Origin: Candidatus Krumholzibacteriia bacterium | Lineage (GTDB): Bacteria; Krumholzibacteriota; Krumholzibacteriia; JAJRXK01 | Reading direction: 5' to 3' | DNA: 64,000 nt | Assembly (NCBI GenBank): GCA_029932915.1 | Contig: JAOZPE010000011.1 | Location: forward strand, 1 to 64,000 | In this document: in pieces, positions 57,277-64,000 of the stretch | Layout of the letters: each line of letters opens with the position of its first letter | Numbering within the stretch: the first letter of the stretch is position 1 | Position numbers and translations under genes: made by a program | The notes under the pieces: generated by a model | The model's input: the letters and a program-made list of their open reading frames with translations, nothing else | Told to the model about the DNA's origin: nothing | Database searches by the model: none

Positions 57277-58767
57277 TCAACGTCGCCCCCCCAGAATGCC
57301 CCCCACGAGCTCCACGTCGGCGCCGGAGAGCCCCGGCACCCAGAGCCGGGGTTGCCGGCTCTCCGCCAGCGCCTCGGGCTCCAGGCCCAGGCTGACGCTC
57401 CAGGAGAAGACCGGGCCCAGGGCCACCTGCAGGAAGAACTCCAGGGCCTCCGGAGGCGGCCGCAGACCGGCGTAGACCACACCTCCCCGTCCACCACCAG
57501 CCAGTCTCTCCTCCAGTTCGGCGCTGCCTGCGGTGAAGGCCTGGTGGGGATCCCAGCGCAGGACACGACGGGGCCTACGGCCCAGGGCCCGGCTCAGGGC
57601 CTCGGCCAGGCCCTCCCCACCGGCGAGATCCCACCGGGAGAGCGGAAACAGCCGATCGCCGCTGGCTCCGTCCAGCAGCACCCATTCGCCCAAGAAGGGT
57701 ACGGTGCCGCCGGACAGGACGAGGCCTTCCCGGCGCGCCCGCACCCAGGAGGGATCGTCGGCGTCGGGCCGGCCTGGGGCATCGGCCCTCCCGGCAGGCC
57801 GTGGAACCTCGGGCGCTCCGGGCGACACCCCGTCCTCCACCATCGGGCCCGTGGCTGGCGCAGGGGGCACCTGGGGCAGGCTCTCCGCGTCCACCGGATC
57901 GAGGACCTCCAGTCCACCGGCCACCTCTTCCACCGGCGCGGAGAAGATCAGGAGCTGCACGCCCGCCCGCAGGGCCTGGGCCGGCGTGCCCTGGAAGCCC
58001 TCCATCTCCAGGGCATCGCTCACCAGATGCCCCGTGAAGGGAAGCCCCCCGCGGGCCGCTTCGAGCATCGCCGTCGAGAGCGGAGCGATCCGACCGGAGG
58101 GGTCGAGCGCGGGAAAGGAGAGATGGCCCACCATGAGGGTGTCCACCCCCTCCCGCACTGCCTCCACGAAGGGGGGGCGATCCACTTCCTCCCAGCGTCG
58201 CCGCTCCAGATCGACCACGGTCGCTGCGAGGTGGCTGTCCACGCCGGTGGCACCGTGACCCGGCCAGTGCTTGGCGCAGCTGAGGACGCCGCCCGAACGC
58301 AGACCGCGGACGGCGGCGCCGACGTGCCGGGCGACCCGGCGGGAATCGCGGCCGAAGGACCGCACGCCGATGACCGGATTGCCGGGGCGGTCGACATCGG
58401 CCACCGGGGCGAGCAGGAAGTTGACCCCCACCCGGCGCGCCCGTTCGGCACTGGCGCGATACACCTCCTCGGTGAGTGTGGGATCGTCCACCAGGCCCAG
58501 CGCGGCCGCCGACGGGGGCCGGCCCACCGCCTCGGCCAGGACACTGACCGCGCCGCCTTCCTGATCGGCGGCGATCAGGGCGGGACGTCCCGGCTCGCCC
58601 ACGAGCTCCTGGACCTCCGCACACAGACGGGCGAGTTGCTCCGGGCCGTCGACATTGCGATCCAACAGCAGGACCCCGGCCGGCCGCAGGCGGCGCAGGA
58701 GCTCGCGCTCGCGGTCCAGCAGGGTGGTTCCCCGCAGACCCACCAGAGCCGGGATCACCTTCCTCAC
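57277..58767 (-). CDS. nagZ: Beta-N-acetylhexosaminidase, GH3 (NagZ)
   Basis: RPALIAADQEGGAVSVL..CAKHWPGHGATGVDSH..LMVGHLSFPALDP..GHLVSDALEMEGF; GTG start overlapping spoIID stop. Confidence 0.9.
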   Translation of the reverse strand: MRKVIPALVGLRGTTLLDRERELLRRLRPAGVLLLDRNVDGPEQLARLCAEVQELVGEPGRPALIAADQEGGAVSVLAEAVGRPPSAAALGLVDDPTLTEEVYRASAERARRVGVNFLLAPVADVDRPGNPVIGVRSFGRDSRRVARHVGAAVRGLRSGGVLSCAKHWPGHGATGVDSHLAATVVDLERRRWEEVDRPPFVEAVREGVDTLMVGHLSFPALDPSGRIAPLSTAMLEAARGGLPFTGHLVSDALEMEGFQGTPAQALRAGVQLLIFSAPVEEVAGGLEVLDPVDAESLPQVPPAPATGPMVEDGVSPGAPEVPRPAGRADAPGRPDADDPSWVRARREGLVLSGGTVPFLGEWVLLDGASGDRLFPLSRWDLAGGEGLAEALSRALGRRPRRVLRWDPHQAFTAGSAELEERLAGGGRGGVVYAGLRPPPEALEFFLQVALGPVFSWSVSLGLEPEALAESRQPRLWVPGLSGADVELVGGILGGRR

Positions 58768-60191
58768 GGCAACTCCCTTTCCCATTGCTCGCGGCCACCC
58801 TTCAACGATTCGATCCGCACGCCCCGGTAGTAGTGCTCGAGGATCTGTCGCGCATCGCGCCCGGCCTGGGCCATGGCCAGGGCTCCGCTCTGGCACATGC
58901 CCACCCCGTGCCCGAAGCCACCCCCCTGCAGGCGCACTCCGATGAGATGACCCTCGTCGTCGCGATACTCCTGCAGGGTGAAGAGGGTGCTGCGCAGGAT
59001 GGGGAAACGCCCCGTGGCCGGACGCAGCAGCCAGCGGATGCGATCGCCCTGGACCTCCCACTGCCCCCGGTCGGTCACGACCCGCAGGCGGTGCACCCGG
59101 CCGCTGGTGTCGCGCTCCACCACCTCCAGGCCCTCCAGGACGCCGATGTCCTTCGAAGAGAGCACCTCGTCCACCTCGGCGGGCAGCCAACGGCGGATGA
59201 TGTCGCCCAGTTGATGGGCGCTCCACGCCACCGTCCAACGGAAGTGGGGACTGAGCCGGCACCACGCGCTCTCGTCGCGGGGAGCGTCCCGCACTCCCTG
59301 CAGGTAGGGCACGGCCGGACGGGGCCATACGTCCTGGATCGACGCGGTGTGTCCCCCGCAGGTGCTGCAGTAGTAGGCCTGCACCACGCGGCCCTCGTAG
59401 CGCATCACCTTTCCCCGGGTCTGGCGCACTGCGCGGTCCGTGAGTTCGTTCGTTCCGCTCAGGCCGCGATAGACCTGGTCGCCGACGCCGTCCCACAGAT
59501 CGAAGCCCAACTGCTTGCGCCGTCCCAGGTGGGCCACCGTGTACGAGCGGGCCGCGATCGCCTGGGCCTTCACCGCCTCCAGCGACTCCGGACCGGGCCG
59601 TCCGATCTCCCAGGGAACGACCCCCCGCAGATAGCTCTCCAGATCGACGATGTTGACCAGGGTCAGGCGACCGTCGCGGCCTCGCAGGATCAGCATCTCT
59701 CCGGGGTACTCGTTGTCCTTGGCCTCGAAGTGCGCCCCTTCGCCCTCGACCCTCAGGAGCACGCCCGCACCGGCCACCCCCACCGCGTCCATGCCCGGCC
59801 CATCGATGGTCACCCCGCGGCGCGCCACCGCGATGCGCAGCCTTCCGGGACCCGCGCCCCGGGCCTGGACCTCACCGGAGAGATCCAGCACCTCCACGGT
59901 ATCGAGCACGCGCAGGGTGAGCGTACGCACACCGCTGACCAGGCCCACCCGGATGAGATCGTCCCCCTCCACCTTCTCCAGGACGCTCTCGTCGACCTCG
60001 ACCCAGCTCTCGTCGACCGGGATCTCCTCGTCGACATAGGGCACGCCCTCTTCGTCCAGTGGAGGCAGTTCCTCCTCGGGCGGGGCGACCTCACGTCCGT
60101 CGATCCGCGGCCGGGGCGGTTTGCCGCAGGCCATCCCCAGCACGAGCAACAGCACGAACCATCCGGCCGGAGAGAAGCGGACCCGCCTCAT
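58764..60191 (-). CDS. SpoIID/LytB domain lipoprotein (putative lytic transglycosylase)
   Basis: LVLGMACGK lipobox; LVNIVDLESYLRGVVPWEIG..ALKAQAIAARSYTV-type motif; YCSTCGGHT; GGGFGHGVGMCQSGALAMAQAGRDARQILEHYYRGV. Confidence 0.93.
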   Translation of the reverse strand: MRRVRFSPAGWFVLLLVLGMACGKPPRPRIDGREVAPPEEELPPLDEEGVPYVDEEIPVDESWVEVDESVLEKVEGDDLIRVGLVSGVRTLTLRVLDTVEVLDLSGEVQARGAGPGRLRIAVARRGVTIDGPGMDAVGVAGAGVLLRVEGEGAHFEAKDNEYPGEMLILRGRDGRLTLVNIVDLESYLRGVVPWEIGRPGPESLEAVKAQAIAARSYTVAHLGRRKQLGFDLWDGVGDQVYRGLSGTNELTDRAVRQTRGKVMRYEGRVVQAYYCSTCGGHTASIQDVWPRPAVPYLQGVRDAPRDESAWCRLSPHFRWTVAWSAHQLGDIIRRWLPAEVDEVLSSKDIGVLEGLEVVERDTSGRVHRLRVVTDRGQWEVQGDRIRWLLRPATGRFPILRSTLFTLQEYRDDEGHLIGVRLQGGGFGHGVGMCQSGALAMAQAGRDARQILEHYYRGVRIESLKGGREQWERELP

Positions 60192-61411
60192 CGTGGGACC
60201 TCCCCATCGAGACCGAGGCTCGGGGCATGGACGGCTCCCAGGACGTGATCCTCACGGGCCCCGGTCAAGGGCGGCGTCCCGCCCTTCTCGGCCGACAGCG
60301 CCAGCCAGCCCAGCAGGGCCCAGTCGATGGCCTCCTTGAAATCGGGCGGTGTGCCCAGGCGCTCGAGGCCCTCGACCTCGGCCGGCGCGAGTTCACGGCG
60401 CAGGGCCTCCACCAGCGCCCGATTGTGGCGGCCGCCTCCACAGAGGTAGACCTTCAGCGGGCGCTGGGGCCGTCGCCGCCAGGTTCCACACGATGCGTCG
60501 AGGAAGATGCGCACCGCCCGTGCCTCCATCGCCACCAGGGTCGCCATCCGATCGGCCGGGCCCAGATGGGCGGCCTCGGCGAGGAAGGCCTCCAGATAGC
60601 GGCGGCCGAACTGTTCGCGCCCGAAGGAGCGGGGCAGGGATCGGCGCACCCAGGGCGCCTGCAGCAGGCGATCGACGAGCGCGGGATCCTCCTTCCCACG
60701 GGAAGCCACCCTTCCATCGCGGTCGAAGTCCTCGCGGCCGGCGGTCTGCTCCCGGTGCAGGCCATCCAGCAGGAGGTTGGCCGGGCCCACGTCGCCGGCG
60801 CAGATCTCCTCGCTTCGGCCGGCGCCGGCGGGCAGGGCGCTCAGGTTCGCCACCCCGCCGAGGTTGAGGATGACCCGGTCCTCCTCGGATGAGCTGCGCA
60901 GGCGCAGATCGCACAGCGAGGAGAGAGGCGCGCCGTGTCCACCGAGGGCCACGTCGGCGCTGCGGAAGTCGTCGACCACCACCGTGTGCAACCAGGCGGC
61001 CAGGGCCTGTCCGGCGTGGAGTTGCCAGGTGTGACCCTCCCCCTCCGGATCCGGGGCATGGTGGAGGGTGATCCCGTGGGCGGCGACGTAGGCGAGCCGC
61101 GATGGCGCCAGATCCGCCTGCTCACACACCTTCCGCACCGCTCGTTCGTGCTCGCGGGTGACGGCCATGCGCAGGGCGCCCAGCTCGGCCGCGGTGGTAG
61201 GAGCGTCGCCGGCGATCGCGCGCAGACGCCGGGCATCCACCTGCGTGAAGGGACCGCTCCACGTGGCGACGAGTTTCCAATCGCGCGGATTCTGTGGCGG
61301 ATCGAGCCGCAGCAGGGCCGCGTCGACCCCGTCGAGACTGGTACCCGACATCAGGCCCACCGCCCACAGCGGCCGCTTCGACAGTTTCCGTTGGAGATGA
61401 TCGGCAAGCAT
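60188..61411 (-). CDS. anmK: Anhydro-N-acetylmuramic acid kinase
   Basis: AVGLMSGTSLDGVDAALLRL..AAHGITLHHAPD..WQLHAGQALAAWL..VILNLGGVANLSALP..CGGGRHNRALVEAL. Confidence 0.96.
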   Translation of the reverse strand: MLADHLQRKLSKRPLWAVGLMSGTSLDGVDAALLRLDPPQNPRDWKLVATWSGPFTQVDARRLRAIAGDAPTTAAELGALRMAVTREHERAVRKVCEQADLAPSRLAYVAAHGITLHHAPDPEGEGHTWQLHAGQALAAWLHTVVVDDFRSADVALGGHGAPLSSLCDLRLRSSSEEDRVILNLGGVANLSALPAGAGRSEEICAGDVGPANLLLDGLHREQTAGREDFDRDGRVASRGKEDPALVDRLLQAPWVRRSLPRSFGREQFGRRYLEAFLAEAAHLGPADRMATLVAMEARAVRIFLDASCGTWRRRPQRPLKVYLCGGGRHNRALVEALRRELAPAEVEGLERLGTPPDFKEAIDWALLGWLALSAEKGGTPPLTGAREDHVLGAVHAPSLGLDGEVPR

Positions 61412-61466
61412 GGGCAGATGCTACGTTCGAGCCGGCGCGGCGACAAGCACCCGCCGCATCATCCCC

Positions 61467-62636
61467 TCAGTTCTTCTGGGCGAGGCGCGCCTGGGCATCC
61501 TTCAGAGCTGCTTGTGGACTCCGTCGCAGTTGCAGGGCCGCGGCGCAGGCATCGTCCAGAACGTCCGCCAGACGGTGATCCCCGGTCCGTGTGCCCCACG
61601 GATGCAGGGCGTCCAGAAACCCTGGGGACAGCAAGGGCATGTCCAGCCCCTCGGGGTCGTCGGCCGCCGGGATCCAGCCGTCGAGACGGCGGGCGGCACG
61701 CCGCTGCGCCTCCACCCCGGCCAACTCCTTCGCCAAGGCGGCCGCCAGGGAACGCAAGGGGGCCGACGGTGGCCGCACCCAGGCGCGGATCGTCGCCAGG
61801 GCCTGGGCATGGCCGGCGGAGCTGGGCGAAGGCCAGGGCCAGAACTCGAGCTGCGCTTCGCAACGCCGGCTCAGACGGCGCGCACGGGCCAGTGAGCAGG
61901 GAAGCAGGGCCACCTCGCCCGAGAGGAAGGCCCCTTCGAGTTCCTCGGCAGGTAGCCGCAGGGCCCGTCCGGAGAGTTGCACCAGGAAGGCCATCGCCTC
62001 GGCCGCGGCCGGAGCATCCAGCCGCTCCGACTTTGATCGGGCAATACTGGAATCGCTCAACGCAGCCCACCACAGGGGCAGGAAGATCCGGTGCAGGCCC
62101 TCGGCCTCAAGGGGGAGAGCCAATCCCGCTCCCTTGCGCCCCATGATCTCCACCAGCTCGAAGAGCTGCTCCCACGTGGCCGGGGACCCATCCTTCCAAG
62201 CTGCCTCCTTCAAGCGGTCCAGCCGTACCAGCAGGCCATGGGGTTGCACGAGCCAGCGCGTTCCCTCTTCTCCTTCCCTCTCCACCATCGCGAACGCCGA
62301 ACTCTCCTGCATATCCTCCCTTCCCCCCGTGTCCGCCGGCTTGGTGGCCGGCACGACCTGCACCTCGACGCCTTCCCGGCGCGCCCAGGGGGCGACCGCC
62401 GCCGCGACCGCGGCCGAATCGCTGAGGGCCTCGATCCGCAGGACCGTCGTCTCCACCGGAAGCGTTCGCGACGTCTCCGACGACTCGCCTTCGCCGCCCT
62501 TTCCGCACGCCGCCGCGACCGCGATCAGGGCCAGCACGGCAGCCCACCTCGGCAGACCCCAGGACAGGAAGGCGCAAGTTCCCATCGTCCGGGCTCTCGA
62601 CCGGCGCGAGCGCCGCCGCATCGTCTCCTCACTCAC
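61467..62636 (-). CDS. Extracellular solute-binding-like lipoprotein
   Basis: Lipobox LIAVAAACGK; SBP-like order (TWEQLFELVEIM, AAAEAMAFLVQLSGRA, AFLSGEVALLPCSLARA). GTG start overlapping murQ stop. Confidence 0.65.
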   Translation of the reverse strand: MSEETMRRRSRRSRARTMGTCAFLSWGLPRWAAVLALIAVAAACGKGGEGESSETSRTLPVETTVLRIEALSDSAAVAAAVAPWARREGVEVQVVPATKPADTGGREDMQESSAFAMVEREGEEGTRWLVQPHGLLVRLDRLKEAAWKDGSPATWEQLFELVEIMGRKGAGLALPLEAEGLHRIFLPLWWAALSDSSIARSKSERLDAPAAAEAMAFLVQLSGRALRLPAEELEGAFLSGEVALLPCSLARARRLSRRCEAQLEFWPWPSPSSAGHAQALATIRAWVRPPSAPLRSLAAALAKELAGVEAQRRAARRLDGWIPAADDPEGLDMPLLSPGFLDALHPWGTRTGDHRLADVLDDACAAALQLRRSPQAALKDAQARLAQKN

Positions 62637-63577
62637 GATCGATCCTCCTCGCCGAGGGCACGCCGGAGCATACCGCCGGCCTCCTGCAGAAGTCGCTCCG
62701 CCTCGGTCACATCCACCTCGAGGCGCGCCATGATCACCGCCGGCTTCACCCGGTAGGCCGTGCGGTGCAAGAGCCGCGCGGCCTCGTCGTAGTCGACCCG
62801 CCCCACCTGCATCACCAGTCCCTTGGCCCGTTCCATCAACTTCTCGCTGGTCGGCTCGACGTCGACCATGAAGTTCTCGTAGACCTTGCCGGTGCGGATC
62901 ATCGCCGCCGTCGAGAGCATGGTGAGCATCATCTTCTGGGCCAGGGCGGCCTTCATCCGGGTGCTGCCGGTGATCGCTTCGGGACCGACTACGACCTCCA
63001 CGACCTGGTCGGCCACCTCGGCCAATTCCCCGGACGCCTCGTTGCAGACGAGAAAGGCCGTCCACGCTCCGCGCTCACGAGCGCGGCGCAATGCCCCGTG
63101 GACGTAGGGTGTCCGGCGACTGGCCGAGATCCCCACCAGCACGTCCCGCTCCCCCACTTCGTGTTCATCCACCGCGCGGATGCCTTCCTCTTCGCGGTCC
63201 TCCACGCCTTCGCGGCTGAGGACGAGGGTCTCGTGTCCGCCGGCGATCAGGCCCACCACCTGATGGGGCGGCGTCCCGTAGGTGGGGGGACATTCGGCCG
63301 CGTCGAGCACACCCAGGCGCCCCGAGGTGCCCGCCCCGGCGTAGTACAGACTGCCCCCGCGGGTGAAGGCATCGGCGACGTGGTCGACGATCACCGCCAG
63401 ACGGGGGATGGCCTCGCGGACGATGTCGGGCACCCGCCGGTCCTCCTCGTTCAACAGGCGGAGGATCTCCTCGGTCGGAGCCAGATCGATGTCCAGGGTG
63501 CGGGGGTTCCTCGATTCGGTCGTGAGCGAGGACAAGAGCTCGAAGAGTTCGGGATTGTCCGGCGGTTGCAGCGCCAT
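62633..63577 (-). CDS. murQ: N-acetylmuramic acid 6-phosphate etherase
   Basis: LTTESRNPRTLDIDLAPTEEILRLLNEEDR..GGSLYYAGAGTSGRLGVLDAAECPPTYG..GISASRRTPYV..NFMVDVEPTSEKLMERA. Confidence 0.96.
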   Translation of the reverse strand: MALQPPDNPELFELLSSLTTESRNPRTLDIDLAPTEEILRLLNEEDRRVPDIVREAIPRLAVIVDHVADAFTRGGSLYYAGAGTSGRLGVLDAAECPPTYGTPPHQVVGLIAGGHETLVLSREGVEDREEEGIRAVDEHEVGERDVLVGISASRRTPYVHGALRRARERGAWTAFLVCNEASGELAEVADQVVEVVVGPEAITGSTRMKAALAQKMMLTMLSTAAMIRTGKVYENFMVDVEPTSEKLMERAKGLVMQVGRVDYDEAARLLHRTAYRVKPAVIMARLEVDVTEAERLLQEAGGMLRRALGEEDRS

Positions 63578-63618
63578 CACCTCCGAAGGAAGACGGTTGC
63601 CGTTGGGATCGTCGCAGC

Positions 63619-64000
63619 CTAGCGCATCAGGACGATTCTTCCCATCTCGCCCCGATGGACACGGCCCTCGCCGTCGGCCACCTCGAGCTTGTAGAGATAC
63701 GTCCCGTTGGCCAGCTCGTCCCCCCGGCGGTCCCGGCCGTCCCACCGCAGCACGATCTGGGTGGACAGGCCCAGCGCGTGGTCCTCCCAGGAGACGACCG
63801 GCCTTCCCGAGAGATCGTAGACGGTGACCCGGGCCCAGGCCGCCGGAGCGCTCAGATCGGCCACGATCCGGATCGGGCCGGAGGAGGGATCGGCCGGATT
63901 GGGAATGGGATAGTGGCTCTTCACCTGCAGTTCCACCGGCTCCGCCGTTCCGGCCAGGGAGATCACCGTCTCCTGGCCGGCCAGCCGCAGGGTGACGCTC
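63619..64000 (-). CDS. C-terminus of a large secreted protein with FlgD-Ig-like domain (runs off window end)
   Basis: ARVTVYDLSGRPVVSWEDHALGLSTQIVLRWDGRDRRGDELANGTYLYKLEVADGEG; frame open to window edge. Confidence 0.8.
   Translation of the reverse strand, partial: SVTLRLAGQETVISLAGTAEPVELQVKSHYPIPNPADPSSGPIRIVADLSAPAAWARVTVYDLSGRPVVSWEDHALGLSTQIVLRWDGRDRRGDELANGTYLYKLEVADGEGRVHRGEMGRIVLMR

Noticed and set aside
58768-59496. N-terminal extension of the nagZ ORF
   Set aside because: Lies inside spoIID in another frame; the GTG at 58767 overlapping the spoIID stop is the better start.

Overview
High-GC bacterial chromosome window, mostly housekeeping genes in tightly packed, mainly minus-strand operons. 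In + coordinate order it contains: partial rpoD, dnaG, mutS2, cvpA-like, yqeY-like, rsmE, dnaJ, dnaK, grpE, hrcA, hemW, lepB, lepA, a DUF5683-like gene, a lipid kinase, tRNA-Sec(TCA), ridA, glmS, glmM, tRNA-Thr(CGT), a MarR regulator (+), and a type IV pilin-like operon (fimT/pilX/pilW/pilV-like). Then come an ATP-grasp gene, a polysaccharide deacetylase, tRNA-Phe(GAA), an octaheme cytochrome c (+), a receiver and a histidine kinase, galE, uvrA, mazG (+), a beta-barrel/TSP3-repeat protein, two DUF21/CBS proteins, a heptosyltransferase, waaA, a radical SAM/SPASM protein (all three +), queC, queE, a membrane glycosyltransferase-like protein, a GAF-PP2C phosphatase and a GWxTD-like protein. The last part holds a small winged-helix-like protein, rpmB, xdhC and mocA-like genes (all +), tRNA-Asp(GTC), and a coupled murein-recycling cluster (nagZ, spoIID, anmK, a solute-binding-like lipoprotein, murQ), ending in a partial FlgD-Ig-like protein. 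No rRNA, CRISPR array, transposase or prophage was recognised. Most interesting signals: (1) a ~430 bp gap at 51.47-51.90 kb with two divergent sigma70-like promoters and an 18-bp perfect inverted repeat closing a ~139 nt rod-like hairpin, a candidate structured ncRNA; (2) a ~990 aa prepilin with three SdrD-B-like domains and an FG-GAP-like C-terminus, in an operon with a sigma54-like promoter; (3) a murQ-SBP-anmK-spoIID-nagZ cluster with overlapping start/stop codons; (4) a clear selC. GWxTD, DUF5683-like, FlgD-Ig-like and TSP3 proteins suggest an FCB-like or related candidate phylum, but this is only inference. All coordinates and folds were read by hand; no searches were run.
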